From: Hyperoodon ampullatus
Lineage: Eukaryota > Chordata > Mammalia > Artiodactyla > Ziphiidae
Length of the DNA stretch: 64,000 nucleotides
Assembly: GCA_949752795.1 (NCBI GenBank)
Contig: OX457058.1
Location: forward strand, 34,598,587 to 34,662,586
Reading direction: 5' to 3'
The translations under genes and the position numbers were made by a program. Of the stretch, positions 24,070 to 35,591 are shown piece after piece. Positions within the stretch are counted from its first letter, which is position 1. Every line of letters begins with the position of its first letter. The notes below the pieces were generated by a model. That model worked only from the letters and a program-made list of their open reading frames with translations. It was not told the DNA's origin and made no database searches.

Positions 24070-24545
24070 ATAAACAGGATGAAACTTAGTATTTTCTCTA
24101 TGCAGACTGAAGTTTGACGTTAAGAGGCTTTGGTAATTAAATTTAATTGGAACCAGATTTATAAAAAGGGATGTGAGCTGTTGAGGACAAGCACTCTGTA
24201 TCATTCACCTTCCTCTTCAGCCAATGCTGGCTATTAGTGCTGCTGTAGCCGCCGTTTCTAATTACCATGTGTAACAGAATTTAGGAAGAATTGCTTCTGA
24301 GAATGATCAAAATGGGATTTTACTTTTATTGATGATTGAACAATTTTTCTAAGTTCAATCGTGGCTGAACTAAAAGAATACGGACCTCTTTGTAAGTGGC
24401 GGCTTTGTACAGCAGGATTTATAGTTAAATGCTGCGAATCATATTTTTGTTAAAGCTTTTACGAGAATTAGTCATTAAAAAGCTGTTTCTCCTTTTCTAT
24501 CCACCGCACAGCCAGGACTTTATAGATGTGTGAAACAGAAAACTG
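24070..24545. promoter_or_regulatory. Candidate conserved non-coding element (enhancer-like)
   Basis: This block has no recognisable transposon sequence and the look of a vertebrate conserved non-coding element. It is AT-rich but not low complexity, with homeodomain-type cores (taatta at 24259-24264, attagtcatta near 24468-24478) and a perfect 8-bp inverted pair, gattgaac (24334-24341) and gttcaatc (24353-24360), spaced by 11 bp. MEX3B, about 20 kb to the right, is the nearest gene. Conservation is inferred from appearance only. Confidence 0.35.
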
Positions 24546-24649
24546 CTTGTCTCTAAACACAGTCACCTGCCCCTATTTCAGACTGACCTCTTCCATCAGG
24601 GCAAAGGAGTGCAGTGTCACAAAAGCCAGCAGCGGTTCCACGGAGCATT

Positions 24650-24958
24650 CAGAGCACAGAGGGGGAAATGGAAGGGCGGCAGGGAAGCACAGACAGGAAG
24701 TAAAGAAGGGGACAAATCCGGGATGACCGAGGAAGTGTCACAGGAGGGTGGGAACAACATAGGGGAAAGGAGAAGGTAGTTGGGGTAGAAGTGGCAGCTT
24801 GAAGAAGGAGAAAGGGAAATAAGAGCAAGGGGGGAAAGCAGCAGAAAACATGAGTGAGAAGTGTGTGGGGAACGGATCTGGCCAAGGAGATGCTGAAGCA
24901 GGAGTTCCCCTCCATGCCTGGGTGAGAGCAAAGGGACAGGAGGAGGAGTTGTGCGGGG
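24650..24958. repeat. Purine-rich stretch (plus strand)
   Basis: About 300 bp dominated by A and G on the plus strand (e.g. 'aggggaaaggagaaggtag'). The 144-codon minus-strand open frame covering it is Ser/Pro/Leu-rich because of this bias and not a likely gene. Confidence 0.6.
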
Positions 24959-25044
24959 AGTGAAATGGACTCTCAACTTTCTATTTCTGGTTCCAGATTT
25001 TCCTTGATGGGATTGTGTTATATCCATTTTCATCCACATAGCAG
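24959..25044. repeat. Right arm of a 86-bp inverted repeat
   Basis: Reverse complement partner of 23695-23780: four mismatches, three of them clustered at the outer end. Confidence 0.9.
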
Positions 25045-25084
25045 GCACCACACATGTCTTCTATAGGACAGGTGATTCTGGAAC

Positions 25085-25215
25085 TAGCATTTATTGAGCA
25101 ACTATTATGGGTCTTGTCCTCCACCCAGGCACATTGCTCATTGTTATTTCATTGAATCCTCATAAGTAGCCTGTGAGAGAGTATTTATCCTTCTGTAAGG
25201 GGTGGGAAAAATTAG
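25085..25215 (-). mobile_element. MIR fossil
   Basis: 'agcatttattgagcaactat' followed by 'tttcattgaatcctcataag' and 'tatttatcctt' fits a reversed MIR. Confidence 0.6.
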
Positions 25216-26785
25216 TCTAAAGGGGATTAAATAATTCTCTTCATGGTCTAACCTGGACTGATGTTTGTGTGTGTTTAAAAAGTCCTTGTCCTGAGCAAGA
25301 GGAAGACCTAAGGGGCTTTTAAAGTAAAAAGTCAAAGCAACACATTGTCCCTAGAGCCACAGGTTCATTAGACAGAGATCCTGTTTTTAAAATTATCAGT
25401 GGTAACAGCTTTACCCGATGTTTGTCACTGCATCATGTGGGTCTCCATCTTTCCATCATCTGATAGCCATTTTCTTGCTGTGTGATTAAGAAGTAAGTCA
25501 AGGACATATATTTTAGGCTTTTGTTACAGCACCACTTCACTCCAAGATTCCAGGTACCAAGTTTCAAACTAGATAAGTCACACTAGCTGCAACAGAGCAG
25601 ATAAACTACAAAATCTCAGGGTATAAGAGAATATTAGTTTATTTCTGCACCATATTAATCCAAAATAGGCATTTCTGATTAGCAAGCACTGCTCCCTCAG
25701 GGATAATTCAGGAACCCAGAATGCTTCCACCTTGTAGCTACCATCTCCAAGGTTGATGCAGAAGGTCAAGAAGAATGTGTGGGAGGCCTGAGTATTGGGC
25801 AAATCCCCTTAGCTCACATTTCACTGGCTAGAACTCAATCACATGACCACATTCGTTGCCAAGGAGGCTGGGAAATGTAATCTAGCTGCAGTTCCAGAAA
25901 GAAGAGAAAATGTATAAGGTTATCAACTAGCTCTGCCACATACCTCCAGTTCCCAAATTTTAATTTAGCATTCTCTTCTGGTTTCTAGATATAGATATAG
26001 CCAAAATAATTATGGGTTGTTTAAAGCACTTTTGCTTCAAACATATATTGAGCATATACTGTATGTAAATGAGTGGGCTAGGCAGGATATGAAATTTGCT
26101 TGGAACTATGGATGTCAGTGGAAGATTCTCTGTAATATCTGTTGCGTTCTTTGTTAACCTCCGTCTTTCCAAAAGGAGGAAGGAAACATACATGTTGTGT
26201 CATGGGCTTTATTTCAGTAGAGAAGATAGAAGCAGTCGTTTTGATGGAGGCCAGTTTTCAGCGGGGAGAAAAGGATGCTCTGGCTAAATGTCCCTCAGGC
26301 AGTTTTGGTTTCCAAGGGAACCTCTGCCCACCCCAGAGATGCCAGGTTCCCTCCCTGTACTTCCAGGCATCAGGACTCTCCTGCCTGATCCTCAGAGATA
26401 TCCAGGCATCTCCCCATCTTTCTTCTCCCACGCAGCCAGCGCTATCATGAGGAGAAGTTCAGACTTGGCCATAAGCAGACGACTATACTGCAGTTTACCT
26501 CTGCCACTGCTTCCAGCCGCGTTAGAAACCTTGTGCCCTCCAAGATGGCTTCCCTGAGCCTCTTCAGATTTGATTCCCAAGGTCTGTGTCACAGATACTG
26601 CAAGCTCCAGAGCATCCTAACACATCTGGCAACTATAACCTGGGCAGTCTTTGCCCACCCCCTAAGCTGGAGCCCACTGAAAGGGATATGTGTCCCTATC
26701 CTTTCCTCTAAGTTCTCCTGAGGTCCCCCGCCCCAGGACCCAGCCCACCTCCCTCCCTCTCCCCTGATCCTTCGCACACAGCTTG
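25215..26785. other. Unassigned intergenic DNA
   Basis: No gene or confident repeat recognised in 1.5 kb. Overlapping open frames near 26100-26780 (up to 102 codons) show no domain or repeat pattern. Confidence 0.4.
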
Positions 26786-26789
26786 CTTG

Positions 26790-26826
26790 CTATGTGTGTG
26801 TGTGTGTGTGTGCGCGTGTGTGTGTT
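26790..26826. repeat. TG microsatellite
   Basis: (TG)n with an internal CG-containing interruption. Confidence 0.9.
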
Positions 26827-26849
26827 TTGTTTGGGAGCACATAGTCTCT

Positions 26850-26955
26850 CTTTTTTTAAACATTTTTTAAATTGAAGTATAGTTTATTTACAATGTGTGT
26901 TAGTTTCAGGTGTACAGCAAAGTGATTCAGTTACATGTATATATGTAACTGATTT

Positions 26956-26994
<39 letters not shown>

Positions 26995-27190
26995 TCTTTT
27001 TCAGATTCTTTTCCCATAAAGGTTATTACAAAATATTGAGTATAGTTCCCTGTGCTAGACACTAGGTCCTTGTTGTTTATCTATTTTATATATAGTCGTG
27101 TGTATCTGTTACTACCAAATTCCTAATTTATGCACCCTCCCCCACCTTTCCCCTTTGGTAACCATAAGTTTGCTTGTTTTGTTCTAGACA
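26850..27190 (-). mobile_element. LINE-1 3' UTR fragment with an internal CA repeat
   Basis: Reversed L1 3' UTR ('agtttcaggtgtacagcaaa', 'gttccctgtgctagacacta', 'ggtccttgttgtttatcta'). A (CA)n of about 31 bases at 26959-26989 has grown inside it. Confidence 0.82.
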
Positions 27191-28030
27191 TTACATCTCA
27201 AAACTGATCAAGTCATCCCGAATGAAAACAGCAGCCTCAAATATGACCAATTCAAGGCCCAAAGCCAGTCAAACCCACAAAATGTTCTCAGTCCTCAATA
27301 GAGCGCCTTGGGGGTTGCCTGTGGGGCAGTCCAGGGAAGACCATTCATAGAAGAGCCCACGGACTGATGGTGTCATAAAGCCAATGTCCACATGAACAGA
27401 CTCGTTCTTTGCTACTGCTCAGCATGCTGTCCCTTGGCTTTTCCAGTGACAGACTGAGCCCGCCCATGAGCCTCTGGTCCTGGTCTTGGCTTTTAAGCTC
27501 CTCCCCACCCTGGGGCTACCTTTGCCTCAGTGTCCAGAGAACGATCAGAATTGGAGCTGGAAGCAAAGGATGGTGGCTGTCATCCTCCCCACCCAGCCTC
27601 CTGTTTCCCTGTGAGAGGAATCTACAGCCTCTGGAAGCCAGCAGAGAGTACACTGATGCAACCCAGCAAAGACGCATTCACCTCCTCTCATTAATTATCT
27701 AATTCATCTGATCAATCTACAGACATATGCTGATGCCTTCTCTCTGCCAGGCCCAGTGCTGGGCAATGAGGACAGGATGACTCACACAGTCCCTCCTCCC
27801 AGGCCTCATCCCAGGGGATTTTTCTACCAGAAGCCTCTTGGTCCTTTCTAGCGTAATCCCTTTGCTACAACAGAGTCTGGAAGGCCCCTTCTCAATACAC
27901 TGGGCGACAGTGAGAGATTAGAATTTTAATGGATTCCCCCCCACCCCCCCAAGGTATGAGTGAGGGACTTAAATAAAAACAGTCTTGCTCAAGCCAAATA
28001 GCCTTAGACTCAGAATATGCATTTCTTCGT
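27190..28030. other. Intergenic DNA with an L2 fossil
   Basis: 27710-27810 ('ccaggcccagtgctgggcaa', 'cacacagtccctcctcc') fits a reversed L2 3' end. A C-rich run lies at 27938-27952. No gene seen. Confidence 0.45.
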
Positions 28031-29125
28031 GAATCATGAGCTCTCCTCAACACTTTGCAAGGATCTCAGGAGGATCTCATTCTCTCCCTGCTTCGGTGGG
28101 AGTTGCTAGGAAGAAAGGGGAAGGCGGTGGTCCTCAGAGGAAGGGACGCAAACCCCTATCTCCTGCCCATAAGGTTTCCACACAGCCTGGCGGCTGCTCT
28201 GGTTTCTTCATGTTGCAGAGAACTGGTTCCCTGGGTCAAAGGTCAATCCCCTACACTCATGGCTGACATTCCTAGAACCTCTCCCATCCACCCATTACCC
28301 ACAGAAATCTCTCTCCCGTGTAAGAGAGAGGCTCACACTCGGGTGCTAAACTCTGCTTTCCCGATTAGGCCCTGGTTCCACCCTCTTCTCTTGGGCATGG
28401 GTGTCCCTCGAAGGTCAGCTATTCTGAGCTTCCTCCCAGAACACCTGCTCCTGGGGCCAGTCCTGCTGGGCAATCCAGAGTGGGGGGATGGGTGGCAGAT
28501 TCAAAGGTCCCTGACGGGGAGCCTCGAAAAACAGGACAAAACGTTCCACTTGGTTGATTTCTCTTCCAAAGTTGAAGAGCTTTATCCTCAGTCTCATCTT
28601 AGGAGCAGGGGATTCCTTGTCTTCCTTCCAAGCCTCCTGTTTTTTTGCATCCTGTCCAGCTGTTTTTCCAGCCTGTGCAGCTGCTGTCTCTGCTCACCCA
28701 ACTGCTTTTGCAGGACTGGACATGTTTCTTTCTTTGCCTTCTCTTATCTCTTGGCATCAGGCCAAGCAACAGAAGCCACTAATAGTAACCAGCTATTCCA
28801 GCCGGGGTCACCGCCCGGAGCCTTTCTTTCTCCTCCATCTATCCCAGGAACAAGTTCTGCTATTTCAGATCCTATCTTGTCTTCAAGGGTCCCATTGGGA
28901 CTTCCAGGGGTCCTGTGCTAGTTGTGCTTATTGGAGAACAAACGCTGCCCTCTCCTGCAAGCTAGGTATGGAGGAAGTGGTTAAAAACATGTTCCCTGCT
29001 TCCCGTTCAATTGGCTCCTCCTTTAGGGTCCTCCACTGCTTCTCTGATGCCCCCTGGGTCCAGTTTTTTGGCCTTAAGAAAGACCCACCTCAGCTACCCA
29101 CTGCCCCTTCCTGGATCTGGTAGGA
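28031..29125 (+). other. Long open frames of uncertain meaning (no gene called)
   Basis: A 288-codon open frame (28055-28921) and an overlapping 189-codon frame (28554-29123) lie on the plus strand in DNA that is not CpG-rich. Composition is Leu/Ser/Pro/Cys-rich, with no recognised domain, no clear splice structure and no promoter evidence. On the opposite strand, about 28605-28740 reads as a short heptad-like stretch rich in Gln, Leu, Glu and Arg between two stops (no start codon), which looks more protein-like than the longer frames. It could be a pseudogene relic or chance. Confidence 0.25.
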
Positions 29126-29227
29126 TTCTTTGTTTGGAGGATCCAGCTGAGAACATTTTTCCTCTTCCATAGTGGAAACCCCCATGAGGTCTCTGGATCC
29201 CCCTCCTTGTCTATAATGTAGGGCAAA

Positions 29228-29440
29228 TTCTCAAGCAGAGGCAATTCGACTCCCCAAGGAATATTTGGCAATGTCTGAAGACATTTTTGATTGTCACACA
29301 AGGGTGAAGTGTTGCTGCTGGCCTCTAGTGGGTAGAGGTCAAGCACGCTGGTAAACATCCCACGATGAATAAGACAGCTCCCTCAACAAAGATTACCTGT
29401 CTCGAAATGTCAGAGGTGGGGAGGTTGAAAAACCTTGCCC
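29228..29440 (+). mobile_element. MER5A-type hAT MITE
   Basis: 'atttggcaatgtctgaagac', 'attttgattgtcacac' and 'cctctagtgggtagaggtca' in order, ending in 'ggttgaaaaaccttg', match MER5A on the plus strand. Non-autonomous. Confidence 0.85.
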
Positions 29441-30165
29441 TAAGGGTTTTTGTCTCAAGGGATCCATGAGGTTCTCTCCAGCCTGGCAGTCTATGAAATC
29501 CCATCAATTTTGTCCCACTCCCACCCCAGAGGCTTACTCTACCTCATTTCAAGTTCTGGGTCCCAAGTATGAGGGGAATATCCAATTAGTGTGTGATTTC
29601 AAACAGACTAATAATAGTAATACCTAATGACAAACTTGTATTCAACCTAAAGAAAGCCTGCCTTGTTTGTATATATTGTGGCACATCTTGTGCATTTTGT
29701 GTTTGTAGAGTACTTACCAGTTTAATTTGTTTTTAATTCCAGCATTTGTTTGTTGACTGTTGGATGAAGCTGTCCATCAGAACTTGGAAAAATATTTTTA
29801 CTAAACCTTCAAAATGCAGTTTTGTGTCAATAGAGGAATATGTGATTTTCTTTCGTACCATTCTAGTTTATGTAGGAGAAATATTGAACTCTTTAAAGGT
29901 AAGGCATTTTACATCAGCAAATATATTTGAGCAAGGAGAAAAAATCTTATATTTCTGTTAAGGCTTTTACAAGATTTCCTGATACAGAGGTGTTCTCTCC
30001 CCTTGACAATGCTCCAGTAGGTTATCTACAGACTTGAAAGTAATGAAATTGCCTCTCTCTAAACATTTGCCTCTCAAGTCAAAGTTCTTGAATTCAGATT
30101 AACCTCTAGAGTGAAGTCAAATAATTGACATCTACTGTGTCTGAAATCTTTGAAGTCAGAAGCCA
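29440..30165. other. Unassigned intergenic DNA
   Basis: AT-rich. A 71-codon open frame (29746-29961) has no recognisable features. Confidence 0.4.
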
Positions 30166-30169
30166 ATTC

Positions 30170-30540
30170 CTCAGTCCAAAGCAGGGCCCAGGGAACTCAA
30201 AGGGAAGAAGAGTTTGTGAAAGTTTTTGTGTGTGGTTGTGGTGTGTGAGGAGGGCAGGGCTGTGGCAGGAAGTGGGGTATCTGTCAGAAAGGGCAAAGAA
30301 AGAGGTAAGGAAAGCATCTGGAAGAGTGAAAGGGCAAGAGAAAGACAAGGGGCAAAGAGGAGCGTCGGGAGAAGACATGGGACAGAAAGATGAGAGGATG
30401 GAGAAAGGAAAGGGGGATAACAGACGACTGCAGGGACGAGAGTCCAGGAAAGATGTGCAAAGAGTGAAACGCGGCAGGGCCCCAATGTTGAACAAGAAAT
30501 TCCACATTCTTGAGTTAGGCAAAGGAAACTTTTTTAAATA
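30170..30540. repeat. Purine-rich stretch (plus strand)
   Basis: About 370 bp with strong A/G bias on the plus strand. The open frames on both strands (up to 203 codons on minus) come from this bias and encode only Lys/Glu/Gly-rich or Ser/Pro/Leu-rich sequence. Confidence 0.6.
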
Positions 30541-31310
30541 AGAAAAATAGGAAGTCCTTCCTTGCCAGTTCCTTGATCCCTGAGGGTAGGGTAGATGGGA
30601 AGGACAGAGATGGGTAGAGGGACGCAAGGCAGGGTGGGCAGGCCCCGGCCTCAAAAATACAGCATCATCAGGGCTCTGGGTTTTGTCTGAAGTGCCATAC
30701 ACTCTTTCCCCACCCAACTCCCATGATCTTCTAGTTTCCTTTTGAATTCACGTTGAGGTCAGACCCATTCAGTCCCTGAGCCCTTCTTAATCCAGGGATC
30801 CAGTGCTGCCAGCTTGCCCCCCGGCCACCTATACCCTGACTCTCAGAACCTCTTTCCCTTCTTGTTCACCCCAGGCATTTTCTCTGAGACACTCCATCTC
30901 TGCCCCCGCCCCCCATCCACCCACCCACCCACGCCAAGCACCATCCATCAAGATCTCTCTTTCCTTCTTAGAGTGGCAAGAAATAAGGTCCCACAAGCCT
31001 TTCACTCACTGGTAAATTTCTGATTCTTCTTGGCACATGACCTTTGAGGATTCTTTGTTGGGCCACAGGACTCAGTGTCAGAGTAAACCCCTGACAAGAG
31101 TTTCCTGCCCCAGACCCCAGGCAGTTCAATCATCCCTGACGACTTCCTTCATCCTGGAATTTCATCTTGGAACTGGATGACTCATTGCCAGATCAGCAAG
31201 GAGGACCTCATCTCCAGTGGAATGCAGGCACATTCCCTGACATAAGGTGGCTACCTAATTGCTGTAGATTTCACAGGTGGTAACCTGAGAAAATGTCTCA
31301 GTGTGTGTGC
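30541..31310. other. Unassigned intergenic DNA
   Basis: Contains a (CCAC)n-like run at about 30915-30930. No gene or confident repeat. Confidence 0.4.
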
Positions 31311-31316
31311 ATGTAT

Positions 31317-31318
<2 letters not shown>

Positions 31319-31362
<44 letters not shown>
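31319..31362. repeat. TG microsatellite
   Basis: About 22 uninterrupted GT units. Confidence 0.95.
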
Positions 31363-31363
<1 letters not shown>

Positions 31364-31489
31364 GGGGGGTGCTTTCTTGATGCTGTGGTGGTTTTTAGAA
31401 CCTGGAGAAATAGATGGCCCACTTACTAAGCAAAGAGGACATGGCTGAGTTACTTTAGCAAACAATAGAGGAAGGGAAAAAAAAAAGAT

Positions 31490-32420
31490 CAGGTCAGTGG
31501 GCATGCTGGAATGGATATATTACGAGGCCAATAGACCCACTAGAGGATTATGTTCCATGGGTGGGCCCAGTGGACCCACCGTGCACCAAGGCCACCAGAA
31601 AAGAGCTGGCCAGAGGGGCACCAACAACACTAGGCAATGCATTGATAGCTCTCTTCTGCAGGCTGGAGCTGGCTATAGGTAAGATACTCACAAAGCTGGG
31701 CAGGTTAATAGAAATCTCTATTGACGGGGCCCCAGAACAATAGAGGCAATGCTTCACTCCCAGAAGCCAAGAGGGCACAATGACTGCACATCAGAGGGGC
31801 ACCCATAGGGAGTTGTGGAGTTTGCTTATAGAGCACAGTGCTCTGAGGAGCAAAAGAGACAACCAGCCAACAAGGGAACTGCTCAACATCTGCAATCAGA
31901 AGAAGGCATGTACGAATGACAGTAGGAGGCTGATGGAAATCACCCCACCAGGAAGAATCCACCATGGAAGAGACGGTGGACAACCAACTAGACAAAATGA
32001 CTTGGCCAGTTGGCTTTAGCCAGCCTTTGTCATCAGCTACCCCAGAACTTGCAAAATGAGCCCACAAATGGAGAAGTGGAGGCTACGCATGGGCCCAACA
32101 GCATGGACTCCCACCACCATGGCCAATCTAGCCACTGCCACCTCTGCATGTCCAACCAGCATCAATAGAGGTCAATCCTAGGCCTTGGAAATGGCCCTAT
32201 TCCTTGAGAACAACAGGCCACAGAGTGGCAAGTTGACTATTTTGAGCTCCGCCATCCTCTCTCTAAGCTTCAGGTCCCATACCCTGTCCCCAGACTGGTC
32301 TCTGCCAAACTCAGACAGATCCTATTAAACTACCTGGCTGGTGACCTCAGCCTTAACTCTGACTTTGGCAAATTCCTGGCCCTTGCAGTCTTAGCTCCTG
32401 AAGTAGTTCTACGGCTATTT
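31490..32420 (+). other. Unassigned block with coding-like remnants
   Basis: The block carries several consecutive short open frames in similar register (31497-31682, 31561-31743, 31780-32019) and phrases such as 'agggggcacc'-like runs that suggest an old coding sequence broken by stops. An MLT1A-like LTR follows about 430 bp downstream in the same orientation, so decayed internal sequence of a MaLR/ERVL element is possible. I do not recognise the protein and make no functional claim. Confidence 0.3.
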
Positions 32421-32499
32421 ATCTAATATTTACTGCCCCCTCCCTCAACTTTATCCTTTATCTTTACCAGAAAAATGCAGATTTCATTCAAGATGACAT

Positions 32500-32845
32500 G
32501 GTGTCCAGCTAAAAATATTTGATTTCCCAACCACAGGAACGGTTCTGGCCAATGAGAGGTAGTCCCTGAATGAAAAGGCAAAGGTGCACCAGGAACATGC
32601 CTTTTTATGGTCTTCTTCACCCTTTCACCCTGTTTTCATGCTGGAACCACAGACAAGAGGCCTGAGGGTGCAGCAGCTGTCTTGTGACCCTGAGGCATTA
32701 AACACATAACAGATGACACAGCAGAAAGCTGGAAAGAGCTGTGATTCCTGGTTGTGTCTCTGAGCCACCAGACAAGTGCTGATCGGCTTACTCTGGGGCT
32801 CCCTGTATGTAAATCCACTCAAATTCTGCTTAAGCCACTATAGGA
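32500..32845 (+). repeat. Old interspersed repeat, family uncertain
   Basis: 'ggccaatgagaggtagtccc', 'gagggtgcagcagctgtctt', 'gcagaaagctggaaagagct' and the final 'cttaagccactat' occur in the order of a common mammalian LTR-like repeat. I cannot name the family. Confidence 0.4.
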
Positions 32846-32849
32846 AGTG

Positions 32850-33262
32850 TTATGGATTGAATTTCAACATATGAAAAAAAAACATATGTTGTGGTCCTAG
32901 CCGCCAGGACCTCAGAATGTGACCTTCTCTGGAGATAGGGCCCTTAACAGAAGTAATCAAGTAAAAATGAAGTCATTAAGGTAGGCCCTAATCCAATATG
33001 ACGGGGGTCCTTATTAAATGAGGAGATTTGAAAATAGAGACAGATACACAGAGAGGGAAGGTGATGTGAAGAGATCATATAAAGATGACCATCTACAAAG
33101 CAAAGTAGCCAAAAAGAGATACTTTCCTCAGAGCCCTCAGAAGAAACCAACCCCGCTGACACCTTGCTTTCTGCTTCGCACCTCCAGAACTGTAAGACAA
33201 TACATTCCTGCTGTTGAAACCATTCAGTGGGGTATTTTGTCAGCCCCGGCAAACAGGTACAG
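32850..33262 (+). mobile_element. MLT1A-type LTR
   Basis: Starts 'ttatggattgaatttcaaca', then 'tggagatagggcccttaaca', 'gccctaatccaatatgacgg', 'aaccaaccccgctgacacct', 'cctccagaactgtaagacaa'. This is the MLT1A LTR order. A 30-bp part near the left end carries an A-run insertion. No retroviral genes are attached. Confidence 0.85.
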
Positions 33263-34930
33263 GAGGGTTTTCTGTTATTTGAAACAGGATGCCTGCCTAT
33301 ACGATATGGCCACACAGTCCCCCATCTCTGCCTCTTCTCCCACACTCACCCTACCTATGACCTCAACCATCATCTGACATAATCCAACATTTGGAAAAAT
33401 CTCCCTGACTTAAGATGACTGTTCAGTGAGCTGTGGGGAAAACCAGTAAATTGTATTTAAACTTAATGAACCATTAAGAACAACTGAACCACCAGAGAGA
33501 TTCTCAGAGCTCTTAGCAAAAGCCAAGAGTCGAGTTCCTCCCACTCACAGAGGGGCCATCACTTTCTGAAAAGCATCAACTTGTGTACAGACTGCCTGTG
33601 GCCACAAGGTCCTCTCACAGACTTGATTCAATAAGATAGGGCCACACAATGACTTGTTTTTGTATTCTGACTGTCCTGGGCTCTAAAACCTGCCTATTTC
33701 TCTATTTTGAGAAGCTTCTAAGTTTGATTGGTTCATTTTGGACATTAGTTTGGATGCAGGAGTATCAATATTCTGACCATTAAAGAAGGATTATTAGGGC
33801 TGCCCTGGAAGGGACTTCATTCTAGTTTCCAGATTTGATATATGGCCTCGTTCCACCCAGAACGTGGACACCTGGATTGTGCTTCACTCTCTTATAGTGA
33901 GCTACTTGGCAGCCCCAAATTTACGAAGCAAAGGGCAAGATATTGAGGCAGTATGTTCAACATCCCACCCCTGCTACGATTTCCTCTGTCCCAAACGTCT
34001 TATAAATACTTGAGTGAAATTTGAGGCGTTCTTTCTCCCTAAATGGGAAATACAGACTGGAGGTTTTCACTCATTTTGATCTCTTCTTTGCAGTGGAATT
34101 GCTGGAATCTAGCTGGCACTTAGTTCTAAATATATATGAATGAAGACTGAGCTCTTGAGATTAAACTTTTATGACAATAACACATTGATGTACATGCTCA
34201 TACAAACAGAAGATTTGAAACACTGCTACTAGTAATAACTGGATCATAAAAGCTTCCTAATAACAAATGTTTGTCTTGGATATTTAATTAGCACAAGCTG
34301 GATCCAGCGTAAGCTACATTGGTTAGCAAATTCTAATGGTTACTACTAAAAGAGTGCATTTCTTTATTTCTGTGTGTCATTTAAATATAGTTAGTGATTT
34401 CTTTTTCTTCTCAGATCAATCATTTAGTGAGCCTGGGGGTCAAATATATTCCCATTATGTGCCTTACGGCTTACTATGCTATTGTATATGTAGTATTGTA
34501 TGTAAACCTGCTTACAGGTTACACTGTGAGTTCTTATAATAAAGTGCCTCAGACAGAGGCCAAGTTTTAGAAGCTACATTTCTATACTTCTTAAATATCT
34601 TCAACCTTTATGTAATAAGTGCTCAGAAACACAAGATTCCTCTAAAAACACTTTTATTCACTGCAGTCAATTCAAAATCAATGACAAATGTTTAACCTTA
34701 ACTGTTGTAGAATTTCTAAACAATTTCAAAAAAGATTAAATAAATGAACCCTCTGAAATGTAATCATCCCTATAAACAGAAATTTTGTCCCTGTCATCTA
34801 TTAGTATCAATATGTGTATAAAGCAACAATGGAGATTTTCAGATAATCTCTGAAAATTGTATATTCATTGGTTAAAACAATTATGTAAAAACCACACCCA
34901 TGAGAAGGCTGGAAGAAATTCTTAAGCTAC
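33262..34930. other. Unassigned intergenic DNA
   Basis: AT-rich, 1.7 kb, no gene or confident repeat. A few 60-70 codon frames only. Confidence 0.4.
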
Positions 34931-34933
34931 ACA

Positions 34934-34960
34934 TGCACACACACACACACACACACATAC
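34934..34960. repeat. CA microsatellite
   Basis: (CA)n of about 11 units. Confidence 0.9.
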
Positions 34961-35374
34961 ACACCATTTTGAAATAAGAAGGCACACTGAGGCTCTCTCT
35001 TGATAGTCACTTCTTTATATGCCTGTCATGTCTTTGCTTCTAAATGCATCGTTTGCCTAAGGATATGGAAATAGACTTTTTAATAGACATAATCAAGATA
35101 AACCTAGCACAAATTGTTTCAAGTTGTATAGAAACCCTGGTCCCCAGTTCTCCTACTGAAGAGCAGTTCTTTTCTTCTTTGAAGTCATCCTCAACAGATA
35201 GAGCCCCTCCCCAGGTCCTCACCTGATTCTCAGGTGAGTCTGTGGGTAGAGGTGAGGAAGGTTTGCTTTCTTAACATGGTCAGAATATTACTAGGTATAA
35301 AAGTTTCTTTTCCCCGGATGACCTTTTTTCCTATCCACCTTCCCCCGGTGGGAAGGAAGTCTGTGATAAACAGG

Positions 35375-35591
35375 AGTATAAAAAGAGGCTCTGACTTCGA
35401 ATAGTCAAATTCATAGGGACAGAAAGTAGAACAGTGGTTGCCAGGACCTGGGGGAAGGGAGGTAATGGGGAGTTATTTATTGTTTCCTGGATATAGAGTT
35501 TCAGTTTGAGATGATGTAAAGGTTCTGGAGATATATGATGGTGGTGGCTGCACAACAAGGTGAATGTACTTAATGCCACTGAATTGTACAC

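Noticed and set aside
30106..30717. 203-codon minus-strand open frame, Ser/Pro/Leu/Phe-rich
   Set aside because: Produced by a purine-biased tract on the plus strand; no domain or promoter.
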